Assembly: GCF_001908105.1 (NCBI RefSeq)
Contig: NZ_MKGQ01000068.1
Span: 1 to 5,093 of the forward strand
Length of the DNA stretch: 5,093 nt
Direction: 5' to 3'
DNA from: Xenorhabdus eapokensis
GTDB lineage: Bacteria > Pseudomonadota > Gammaproteobacteria > Enterobacterales > Enterobacteriaceae
In this document: in pieces, positions 1 through 4,918 of the stretch
Numbering within the stretch: position 1 is the first letter of the stretch
How the letters are laid out: every line of letters starts with the position of its first letter
Position numbers and translations under genes: made by a program
Notes under the pieces: generated by a model
Database searches by the model: none
Told to the model about the DNA's origin: nothing
The model's input: only the letters and a program-made list of their open reading frames with translations

Positions 1-70
1 ATGATAAAATCTTGCTGTGACATAGCCTTTTGTTCCTTTATTTCTCTATTTTTGACGACTTAAAGTTATA

Positions 71-76
71 AAGGAG
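71..76 (+). promoter_or_regulatory. Shine-Dalgarno sequence for the 82-540 gene
   Basis: AAGGAG lies five bases before the ATG at 82 and decides this start over the in-frame ATG at 121. No convincing -35/-10 pair could be placed in bases 1-70. Confidence 0.65.
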
Positions 77-81
77 CGGCT

Positions 82-540
82 ATGTCATTTCAACTCACCC
101 TAAAAGTCGAGCATCGCGTTATGTTTATAAAAAAAATAACCCCACGAGATCCATTTATAGTCAGCTATTATCCACTCGTGAGAAGCAGGCTAATCCTCCC
201 TGCTCAAGCACCTCCCCCCCATTTACAGCCTAATCAGTTAGACGCTGATATCCTTGATATATATTTAGAATATTTAATTCTATCTAGATTTTTAAGTGCA
301 AATGAATTTGGAATACTCACTATTAAAGCGCCGAAGTTTATTGACTTGGCGTATGATCCTTATATTAATTTATCAAACATAGAAAGATATCTACATTTAC
401 TTGGATTCAAACCTGTTTTAGCAACCAGTGGCGTTAAATATGAGCAAAATGTTTATCCACACGTTCGTAGCTTAGATGAGTATGAACATATAGTGTTGCC
501 TGCAATAAAAGCAGCATGGGTAGCGAATCCTCCGTATTGA
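82..540 (+). CDS. Hypothetical protein, 152 aa, unrecognised
   Basis: I do not recognise this protein and assign no function. The ATG is supported by AAGGAG at 71-76, five bases upstream. A second in-frame ATG at 121 has no comparable ribosome binding site. There is no signal peptide or clear membrane segment. The middle contains a hydrophobic, probably helical stretch (ILDIYLEYLILSRFL, residues about 57-71), and the chain ends LPAIKAAWVANPPY. That tail, a short helix with a Trp followed by Pro or Gly, faintly recalls the tails of the three related small proteins further right, but their GRHW and LYxN..W motifs are absent, so kinship is not claimed. It is AT-rich like those orphans. It stands alone, with phage debris downstream, and could be phage cargo. 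The gene call is fairly safe; its nature is unknown. Confidence 0.7.
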   Translation: MSFQLTLKVEHRVMFIKKITPRDPFIVSYYPLVRSRLILPAQAPPPHLQPNQLDADILDIYLEYLILSRFLSANEFGILTIKAPKFIDLAYDPYINLSNIERYLHLLGFKPVLATSGVKYEQNVYPHVRSLDEYEHIVLPAIKAAWVANPPY

Positions 541-840
541 ATTCCATGTGAACGTGTACGCATCAGACTCACAAAGCCGACTATTCAGAGCCTCACCGAC
601 ACCACGCCCTTAGCCTACTCCTGCCACGCCAGAATCATTTGCTCTGGGGTGGCAATGCATCCTGAACAAGAGGGTCTACCTCTGGATGCTGCGTCTTAAT
701 CCTGCCAGTGATTTTCAATCGCTTCACTCATGCAGCGCATCCAATCAGCCAGTTTTAGTGCCGCCTCTTTCTCTGATTTCAGTTTAACCTCAGCTTCGTT
801 TAAAAATAGCCAGAATGATAATGATGAATGAGGGAGGAAA
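541..840. other. Gene-poor stretch with possible phage gene debris
   Basis: No intact gene is visible in these 300 bases. On the minus strand one frame is open from about 830 down to a stop at 696-698. It reads like a genuine protein end: a charged helix (NEAEVKLKSEKEAALKLADW) followed by MRCMSEAIENHWQD. Another minus frame ends at 635-637 with KTQHPEVDPLVQDALPPQSK. These resemble the ends of short overlapping phage genes, but I cannot name a family and neither has a supported start. On the plus strand the frame directly after the previous stop stays open to 697-699 (53 codons) without a recognisable motif. I regard the stretch as eroded phage DNA. Confidence 0.3.
831..837 (+). promoter_or_regulatory. 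Shine-Dalgarno sequence of the cysteine-rich gene remnant
   Basis: AGGGAGG precedes the ATG at 841 by three bases. Its survival shows that the 5' end of this dead gene is the original one. Confidence 0.55.
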
Positions 841-1005
841 ATGACTAAATCCCCCGCAGAATGGAAAGCTGCCCAGCGTCAACGCTAGAAAATGCAAATA
901 CGGGCAGTGCAGCAATGTGATGATGCTCTGCCTGTGACGGAATGTTGCTTCTCTGGCGATTCTGCCTGTTAGGCTACGCTGGGCTGGTATGAGGTAAAAT
1001 TGTGA
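841..1005 (+). pseudogene. Remnant of a small cysteine-rich P2-like phage early protein
   Basis: Read in one frame the sequence begins MTKSPAEWKAAQRQR and ends DALPVTECCFSGDSAC, a stop, then ATLGWYEVKL. I recall this combination from a small protein of unknown function in P2-like prophages of Xenorhabdus, Photorhabdus and relatives, normally about 100-115 residues long. Its C-terminal half carries a C..C/CC/C set of cysteines that suggests metal binding. Here two in-frame amber codons (886-888 and 970-972, the second where the other copy in this window has tryptophan) interrupt it, and the middle is missing, since only about ten codons separate the N- and C-terminal blocks. The frame is otherwise kept, including the original ribosome binding site and stop. 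It converges on the minus-strand gene at 1094-1399. A second copy lies at 3735-3885 on the other strand. The gene is dead; the family identity is from memory. Confidence 0.75.
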
Positions 1006-1034
1006 TGGTGTGACATGTCACGAAAGGCGATCAA

Positions 1035-1055
1035 TCCCGCCTTTGAACGGCGGGA
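1035..1055. terminator. Hairpin between convergent genes
   Basis: TCCCGCC (1035-1041) and GGCGGGA (1049-1055) form a perfect 7-bp stem with a 7-base loop. It sits between the stop codons of the converging phage remnant and the small orphan gene, so it may terminate from both sides. No strong T-run follows on either strand. The same element in the same place occurs at 3683-3705. Confidence 0.5.
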
Positions 1056-1093
1056 ATGTGATAATGAGTAAATACTATCATCAGTGTTATTCT

Positions 1094-1399
1094 TTAACCC
1101 CAAAATTGGCGAATGCTATCAACAGCGGGGAGCATATTGCTGGCATTGTGATTTACATTATATTCGAACCAAATACTATTGTTATATAAGCAAAATCCCA
1201 TATTATGACTGACTTCATAGACAACACGGCGTAGATAACCACTTTGGTTAGTCATAATCCATAAAATAGGGTATTCGTAGAGTAAACCTCCAGTCATAGA
1301 TCTAGAATAATATAACTGAGTCATACTCTTTTTTCTCCAGTGCCTTCCCTGGCCTCTTTCGTATTCAATAAATCTATTAATGCGTTCAAAATAAGACAT
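1094..1399 (-). CDS. Small orphan cargo protein, paralogue 1 (GRHW / LYNNSIWFE family), 101 aa
   Basis: This protein has no function I can name, but it belongs to a family with two more members in this window. Shared features are the N-terminal block RINRFIEYERGQGRHW (residues 6-21), an aromatic LYY just after it, an LRR at about 56-58, the block LYNNSIWFE (71-79) and a terminal helix ending in FWG. The start chosen is the ATG at 1397-1399, with AAGGAG six bases before it (plus-strand CTCCTT at 1406-1411), because the family alignment begins here; the frame is open for 20 more codons upstream but without support. There is no signal peptide or membrane segment. The gene has its own promoter-like region and converges on a dead P2-like early gene. 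It thus occupies the place that holds tin and old in phage P2. A defence or immunity-type role is inference from position only. Confidence 0.75.
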   Translation of the reverse strand: MSYFERINRFIEYERGQGRHWRKKSMTQLYYSRSMTGGLLYEYPILWIMTNQSGYLRRVVYEVSHNMGFCLYNNSIWFEYNVNHNASNMLPAVDSIRQFWG

Positions 1400-1413
1400 A
1401 GAAATCTCCTTAA

Positions 1414-1433
1414 ACGGAATGAATAAATTCCGT
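1414..1433. promoter_or_regulatory. Perfect 7-bp inverted repeat in the leader of paralogue 1
   Basis: ACGGAAT at 1414-1420 and ATTCCGT at 1427-1433 flank six bases. The repeat lies just upstream of the ribosome binding site and in the expected -10/+1 area. It could be an operator or a leader hairpin; the sequence does not decide between them. Confidence 0.4.
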
Positions 1434-1440
1434 ATCAGTG

Positions 1441-1446
1441 TGTCAA
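1441..1446 (-). promoter_or_regulatory. Consensus -35 box (TTGACA) upstream of paralogue 1
   Basis: On the minus strand TTGACA matches the sigma-70 -35 consensus exactly. A poor -10 (TATTCA) follows at about 15 bases, inside the inverted repeat. Together they suggest a promoter specific to paralogue 1 in the 123-base gap after paralogue 2. Confidence 0.4.
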
Positions 1447-1522
1447 TAAAAGGCAGCAATTTTCTTCTTGCATAAAATCACCCATTCCCCACGTTACTCT
1501 TTTATTTCTATGTGAAAATACA

Positions 1523-1858
1523 TCAATATGTTCTTGGTGGCGGAGTCCAAAATGTCTGAACACTGATTATTGCCCGTTGTATGGAGGCTGAAAATTGTGT
1601 AATTGCGTGTATGTTCCAGTTGCCATTCTGATATAAGTCAATTCTGCGTAAGTCGCTCGTCTTCCCGCCTAAATAGAATAATGTATCCTGATAAGTATAA
1701 GACAGGTGTAAATGTGGCCATGCGTTGGCAGGATCAGTACATCCGGGGTTTGGGGAAAAATACACATCGTTCGAATCAGAGGCGTGATATCGCAGCCAGT
1801 TTCTTCCTCGTATCGCTTCTTGATGAATAAAAGTTGAAATTCTCTGTGCACTGTACAT
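1523..1858 (-). CDS. Small orphan cargo protein, paralogue 2 (GRNW / LYQNGNW family), 111 aa
   Basis: This is the most divergent of the three related small proteins. It keeps RISTFIHQEAIRGRNW (residues 6-21), an aromatic YF after it, LRR (70-72), then LYQNGNW (75-81) in place of LYNNSIW, and a tail with QTFW followed by PPPRTY. The start is the ATG at 1856-1858: AAAGGGGG lies four bases upstream and the family alignment begins there. The open frame runs 64 codons further upstream, but that part crosses the cos-like repeat and would be a spurious extension. The gene is transcribed in the same direction as paralogue 1 and lies 123 bases upstream of it. Function is unknown; no membrane or secretion signal is visible. 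Confidence 0.7.
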   Translation of the reverse strand: MYSAQRISTFIHQEAIRGRNWLRYHASDSNDVYFSPNPGCTDPANAWPHLHLSYTYQDTLFYLGGKTSDLRRIDLYQNGNWNIHAITQFSASIQRAIISVQTFWTPPPRTY

Positions 1859-1862
1859 AAAA

Positions 1863-1870
1863 CCCCCTTT
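1863..1870 (-). promoter_or_regulatory. Shine-Dalgarno sequence fixing the start of paralogue 2
   Basis: AAAGGGGG on the minus strand, four bases before ATG, supports the internal start over the longer open frame that begins at 2050. Confidence 0.6.
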
Positions 1871-1985
1871 ATATTCTGTACTCTTGGTAAATACAGGTCG
1901 TGACACTCTACTGCATAAAAAACTATTTCGTGCCTTAATCCGCAAGAGTAAACTAGGATTTCTCACCTCGCTAAGTCCCAGCGCA

Positions 1986-1997
1986 GGTGCGGCGGGG
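1986..1997 (-). other. cos-like sequence, left copy
   Basis: The plus strand reads GGTGCGGCGGGG, which agrees at 10 of 12 positions with the start of the phage P2 cohesive end as I remember it (GGCGAGGCGGGG). Order and orientation relative to the portal 3' end and its terminator are those of P2. It has diverged more than the right copy and is probably inactive. Confidence 0.5.
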
Positions 1998-2086
1998 TCA
2001 CGACTGTGCACAGCGGCGTTTGATGGCGCGCCAGAATTAAATTTCATCATGTAATCATTACCATCGAAACTATACTTTATTCAAGC

Positions 2087-2114
2087 AAAAAAAAGACCGC
2101 CTGTGCAGACGGTC
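2087..2114 (-). terminator. Rho-independent terminator after the minus-strand portal remnant
   Basis: On the minus strand GACCGTCT and AGGCGGTC form an 8-bp stem (one G-T pair) with loop GCAC, followed by eight T. It begins 26 bases after the portal remnant's stop and matches the terminator after the plus-strand portal gene. Confidence 0.8.
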
Positions 2115-2139
2115 ATTTAATCGCTGTTAAGAGTACGGG

Positions 2140-2170
2140 TTATTCGTCCTCATTCAGTGTGTAGCGGTCG
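2140..2170 (-). pseudogene. C-terminal scrap of a P2-like portal gene (gpQ)
   Basis: On the minus strand the last codons read NDRYTLNEDE and stop at 2140-2142. This matches FERYSLEDEE at the end of the plus-strand portal gene at 2884, and is followed, as there, by a terminator and the cos-like repeat. Only about ten codons survive before the sequence switches to the other strand's portal gene. It shows that the left half of the window once carried its own portal gene in the opposite direction. Confidence 0.65.
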
Positions 2171-2884
2171 TTCCGGGCAGCCCCGCACCACAGCAGCGCG
2201 GTGTATGTGAAACGCAATATTCTGACCAGCACCTTTGTTTCCCACCGGTTACTGAGCCGGCAGGCGTTCGATTCGTGGGCGCTGGATTTTATGCTGTTCG
2301 GTAATGCTTATCTGGAGTTACGCAAAAACCGCCTTGGCCACCCCTTAAGCCTGCATCATTGCCCGGCCAAATTCACCCGGCGCGGGGAAGATTTGGACAC
2401 CTACTGGTTTGTGCGTTATGGCTATCAGAGCCAGCCGTATGCGTTCGAGACGGGGCAGGTGTTTCACCTGATTGAACCCGACATTAACCAGGAGTTGTAC
2501 GGTTTGCCCGAATATCTGGCGGCGTTGCCCTCAGCCCTGCTGAATGAGTCCGCGACGCTGTTCCGGCGCAAGTATTATCTGAACGGCAGCCATGCGGGGT
2601 ATATCCTGTATATCAGCGATGCCTCACAAAATATTTCCGATGTGAACAATATCCGGGATGCGCTAAAGAACAGCAAAGGCCCCGGCAACTTCCGCAATTT
2701 GTTTCTGTATGCACCAGGCGGTAAGAAAGACGGTATCCAGACTATCCCGCTTTCCGAGGCGGCGGCCAAGGTCTTTGTGCGCAATGAGCTGATGCCGCTG
2801 CAAAGCAAGATGAAGCAACTCAATGACTGGATAGGGGAAGAAGTGATCCGGTTTGAGCGGTATTCATTGGAGGATGAAGAATAA
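2165..2884 (+). pseudogene. Q: Truncated, internally deleted P2-like portal protein (gpQ)
   Basis: gpQ forms the portal vertex through which P2-like phages package DNA. Homology starts around RSFRAAPHHSS (about 2165-2197), upstream of the first usable start (GTG at 2201), and an in-frame stop lies at 2162-2164. Recognisable blocks follow: YVKRNIL, FLFGNAYLE-like (residues about 31-40 from 2201), VFHLIEPDINQELYGLPEY (87-105), NESATLFRRKYY (115-126), NLFLYAP (166-172) and VFVRNELMPLQ (191-201). The P2 protein has about 344 residues. Here about 65-70 N-terminal residues are missing, and at residues 187-190 (about 2759-2770) the sequence jumps from IPLSEAAAK straight to VFVRNEL, losing about 40 residues that in P2 include a conserved DAHR(I/V)P-type segment. 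The frame is kept. The higher GC content contrasts with the AT-rich orphan genes. It cannot be a working portal. Confidence 0.85.
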
Positions 2885-2903
2885 CTGACACGACGGATTG
2901 AGC

Positions 2904-2927
2904 GCCGCCTGCGGGCGGTCTTTTTTT
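2904..2927 (+). terminator. Rho-independent terminator after the portal gene
   Basis: CCGCC (2905-2909) and GGCGG (2914-2918) form a stem around TGCG, extended by one G-T pair and followed by TC and seven T. It lies about 20 bases after the portal stop. Confidence 0.85.
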
Positions 2928-3017
2928 GCCTGAATAAAATATAGTTTCATCGGTAATGATCGCATGATGAAATTTGAGGCCGGCATGACCATCAAACGCC
3001 GCCGCGCGCAGTCATGA

Positions 3018-3029
3018 CCCCGCCACGCC
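3018..3029 (+). other. cos-like sequence, right copy
   Basis: CCCCGCCACGCC is, on the other strand, GGCGTGGCGGGG. From memory this matches P2 cos (GGCGAGGCGGGG) at 11 of 12 bases and that of its relative 186 (GGCGTGG...) fully. The adjoining ACTGCGCGC on the portal side also recalls P2. Position between the portal terminator and the right-end cargo gene is as in P2. Packaging function cannot be judged, since the phage is a remnant. Confidence 0.55.
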
Positions 3030-3032
3030 TGC

Positions 3033-3237
3033 CCACTAAATGCAGTGCTTTTTATGCACCTGCAAGGGATTGTTTAAAGCGCGCCAGTGCTGGCGCTTAG
3101 TGAGATGTGAGATCTTTGTTTGATCTTGCAGATTGGTGCAGGAAGTGAACAATTTAGGTCCCAAAAATCATTATTCTTTTCTGACCTGTATTGGATTTAT
3201 TTATAATTATCCATGACATTTATTATGAGGAATTTTT
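3033..3237 (+). other. Intergenic region between cos-like site and paralogue 3
   Basis: About 200 bases without a gene. Apart from the GCGCCA/TGGCGC hairpin it holds a TATAAT at 3202-3207, about 30 bases before the ATG at 3238, with only a weak -35 (TTCTGA, 17 bases upstream). GAGG at 3227-3230, seven bases before the ATG, is the likely ribosome binding site. Confidence 0.45.
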
Positions 3238-3656
3238 ATGACTCATCAACGCACATACATCTCCCATATTAACGATTTTCTTGAGCAGGAAAGACGTCAG
3301 GGACGACATTGGCGACCACCCGAGCCATAAATGAGTTTTATTACGCTGGCCCTGCAATTATCACAGGGCATCCAGGCAACCACTATCCATTGTTACATTT
3401 AGTTTTTTCTTTTAATGGTTTTACAGAATCTCTAATCTATTTCACTGGCCCTAGCCCTCGTCCTATCTCTAGCTTTGTCCCTCGCGTTGTCCCTAACTTT
3501 GATCTTCACTTTGGCTTTGACATTGATGTTGACCATAGCATGTGTGTGGTGTTATATCGCAACTCTTTTTGGTTTGAATCCCATGTAGACCAACTTCCCA
3601 GAGATATGCAAAACGCTAATCGTGCTTTTATGGCACATTGGTTGCGATACGGTTAA
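3238..3656 (+). pseudogene. Small orphan cargo protein, paralogue 3, frameshifted
   Basis: The ATG at 3238 has a ribosome binding site and encodes a 30-residue start of the family, with YISHINDFLEQERRQGRHW at residues 7-25, but it stops at 3328-3330. The rest continues in the frame one base earlier: EFYYAGPAI from about 3333, then MCVVLYRNSFWFESHV, and a tail ending FMAHWLRYG at 3656. Both halves align with paralogue 1, so one base was lost (or two gained) between about 3313 and 3333. The 3' frame could start at TTG 3309 and give 115 residues lacking the GRHW block. With the frame restored the protein would be about 139 residues, longer than its relatives because of a proline-rich middle (SPRPISSFVPRVVPNF). 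I see no canonical slippery heptamer, so mutation is more likely than programmed frameshifting. Confidence 0.7.
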
Positions 3657-3675
3657 CACTTATAGAGTTAACCGT
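3649..3675. repeat. Perfect 9-bp inverted repeat at the end of paralogue 3
   Basis: ACGGTTAAC (3649-3657) and GTTAACCGT (3667-3675) flank nine bases. The left half contains the stop codon at 3654-3656. It could be an RNA hairpin at the 3' end or a protein-binding site. Confidence 0.5.
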
Positions 3676-3682
3676 TATCAAT

Positions 3683-3705
3683 ATCTCGCCTCCCAAAGGC
3701 GGGAT
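3683..3705. terminator. Hairpin between convergent genes, second copy
   Basis: ATCTCGCCT and AGGCGGGAT pair over nine bases with one G-T pair and a five-base loop. It sits between the converging ends of paralogue 3 and the cysteine-rich remnant, matching the element at 1035-1055. No strong T-run follows. Confidence 0.5.
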
Positions 3706-3734
3706 TGAATACAGCATCGTGACATCTCACACAA

Positions 3735-3885
3735 TCACAATTTTAACTCATGCCAGCCTAAGGTATTCCAGCACGTAGCTTCACCAGAGAAGCAGCATTC
3801 AGCCACAGGAAGATTGTCACCACACTTTTTCTGGCGTAAATCAGCCTCATCTTTGCAGATCAGCGAGGCGAGATATTCAACCACC
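3735..3885 (-). pseudogene. C-terminal part of a second cysteine-rich P2-like phage early protein
   Basis: On the minus strand the frame reads EVVEYLASLICKDEADLRQK, then KCGDNLPVAECCFSGEATCW and NTLGWHELKL before the stop at 3735-3737. It matches the end of the remnant at 841-1005 and keeps what that copy lost: the helix before the cysteines and the tryptophan of the CW pair. The 5' half is gone; the frame stays open to 4004, but that part is the antisense of an IS3-family transposase end. Similarity to the other copy continues past the stop codon (GTGTGA.ATGTCACGA, TCAATCCCGCCTTTG), so the two are duplicated segments rather than just related genes. The cysteines suggest metal binding; the role is unknown. 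Confidence 0.75.
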
Positions 3886-4040
3886 TCAATCAGGATATGC
3901 ATGAAGCGATAAGAGATATCACGAAATATTTGGGCGAATATTATAATTACATTCGCCCCCATAGTTTTAATGGAGGCATTTCTCCTGCTGAATACGAAAG
4001 GCAATGGGAGCAGGCTAAAATAGTGTCCGGAAGTTCTTGA
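3885..4040 (+). pseudogene. C-terminal fragment of an IS3-family transposase (OrfB)
   Basis: Frame: LNQDMHEAIRDITKYLGEYY, then NYIRPHSFNGGISPAEYERQ, ending WEQAKIVSGSS with the stop at 4038-4040. The YYN..RPH....G.SP..YE pattern is the usual end of the rve-type DDE transposases of IS3-family elements. The catalytic D, D and E and everything upstream are missing. The exact left limit is uncertain by about 20 bases, because the antisense phage gene and this frame both look plausible between 3865 and 3890. Confidence 0.8.
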
Positions 4041-4048
4041 CCGCTACA
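3885..4048 (+). mobile_element. Right end of an IS3-family insertion sequence
   Basis: The element's right tip appears to be the CA at 4047-4048. Read inward on the other strand it begins TGTAGCGGTCAAGAACTTCC, a TG-start like IS3-family terminal repeats. The left end is missing, so neither inverted repeat pairing nor a target duplication can be checked. On the right it abuts the integrase coding sequence, which resumes at the tyrosine codon at 4049. On the left it abuts a cut phage gene. An insertion followed by an adjacent deletion explains both. Confidence 0.65.
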
Positions 4049-4918
4049 TACGAAAAATTAATCGCCAATCAGAAAAATGACGAAACGCTAAACGGTTTGG
4101 TTAAGGCGTTTTTTCGTTCCCCTGATTTTTCCGCACTGGCTACTGAAACCAAAAAAGATTACCGAAAATATGCAGGTAAGCTGTTACCTGTATTTGGGAA
4201 TATGTTACCGGACAATATCAAACCGGAGCATATTCGAAAGTACATGGATAAACGCGGATTAAAAGCCAAGACACAGCCTAATCGCGAGAAAAATTTTTTG
4301 TCCCGTGTATATAAGTGGGGCTATGAGCGGGGGATGGTCAAAAGCAATCCATGTAAAGGTGTTCGACAATTCAAGGAAATTCCTAGGGATCGGTATATCA
4401 CCGATGATGAATACAATGCTATCTACTCCGTTGCTCCACCAGTAATTCAGGTTGCAATGGAACTGGCCTATCTGTGTTGCGCCCGCCAAGCTGACGTTCT
4501 GGCACTGACCTACGCGCAAGTACGGGAAGATGGCATTTTCATTAAACAGGGGAAAACGGGTGTTGCCCAAATCAAAGCCTGGACAGAACGGCTAGATAAT
4601 GCAATTGCAATGAGTAAAGCACTACCGTTAGATAATAGCGTTAGCAGTATTTATGTGCTCCACCAGCGCAAAGGATCTAAGTACACCCGTGATGGGTTTA
4701 ACAGCCGCTGGAAAAAAGCCAGAGCCGCCGCTATTGAAAAATTTCCAGAGTTGGACTTTAACTTCACATTTCATGATCTGAAAGCAAAAGGGATTTCAGA
4801 TCTGGAGGGTACACTGGCCGAAAAACAAAAAATCACTGGACATAAAAACATTACTCAAACGGCAAGATATGATAGAAAAGTGAATGTTGTTCCGGTCGTT
4901 GGGGGACAAAAAAAGTAA
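4037..4918 (+). pseudogene. Phage tyrosine recombinase (integrase), N-terminally truncated by the IS
   Basis: Site-specific recombinase that integrates and excises P2-like phage DNA. Numbered from the TTG at 4037 (293 residues): a core-binding domain at about 15-110 (DYRKYAGKLLPVFG, IKPEHIRKYMDKRG, REKNFLSRVYKWGYERG) and a catalytic domain at about 117-285. Candidate catalytic residues are Arg150 (CCARQADVLAL), Lys173 (QGKTG), His246 and Lys249 (FHDLKAKG), His269 (TGHKN) and Tyr278 (ARYDRK). The second box has HxxK where most family members have HxxR; I recall this as usual for this subgroup. Native sequence begins at 4049 (YEKLIANQ); the first four codons come from the IS tip. About 45-60 residues of the N-terminal arm-type DNA-binding part are missing, and no ribosome binding site is obvious before the TTG. 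It may be unexpressed or inactive, although its catalytic core is intact. Confidence 0.8.

Larger units (their letters stand above)
1980..2114 (-). repeat. Inner inverted repeat, left arm (post-Q terminator and cos region)
   Basis: Read on the minus strand, this stretch matches 2904-3032 on the plus strand with roughly four in five bases by eye. Shared landmarks in order are a hairpin with T-run, TGAATAAA, TATAGTTTC, GGTAATGAT, CATGATGAAATTT, CCATCAAACGCCGC, CAGTC and TGACCCCGCC. A weaker match (GCTGG, CTTAGCGAGGTGAGA) continues to about 1950. Confidence 0.8.
2904..3032 (+). repeat. Inner inverted repeat, right arm (post-Q terminator and cos region)
   Basis: Inverted counterpart of 1980-2114. 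Weaker similarity continues to about 3113 (GCTGG, CTTAGTGAGATGTGAGATC), with extra bases here that the left arm lacks. A hairpin, GCGCCA (3081-3086) with TGGCGC (3091-3096), lies in that extra part. Confidence 0.8.

Noticed and set aside
1..63. 20-codon frame from the first base (MIKSCCDIAFCSF...) to a stop at 61-63
   Set aside because: Too short to judge. It could be chance or the end of a gene to the left, and there is no supporting context.
1603..1851. Open frames on both strands inside paralogue 2 (75 and 60 codons)
   Set aside because: They are shadows of the paralogue 2 gene in other frames, without ribosome binding sites or family similarity.
1859..2050. 64-codon N-terminal extension of paralogue 2 starting MMKFNSGAPS
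   Set aside because: It crosses the cos-like repeat, has no counterpart in the other family members, and a strong ribosome binding site precedes the internal ATG. The right arm has the same ATGATGAAATTT, but there the frame stops after 17 codons (2964-3017).
2575..2823. 82-codon minus-strand frame inside the portal gene
   Set aside because: Antisense shadow of clearly recognisable portal coding sequence.
3886..4004. N-terminal 35-40 residues of the long minus-strand frame ending at 3735
   Set aside because: This part is the antisense of the IS3-family transposase end; only the part below about 3885 matches the cysteine-rich phage protein.
4259..4570. 103-codon minus-strand frame inside the integrase
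   Set aside because: Antisense shadow; the plus-strand frame carries the recombinase motifs.
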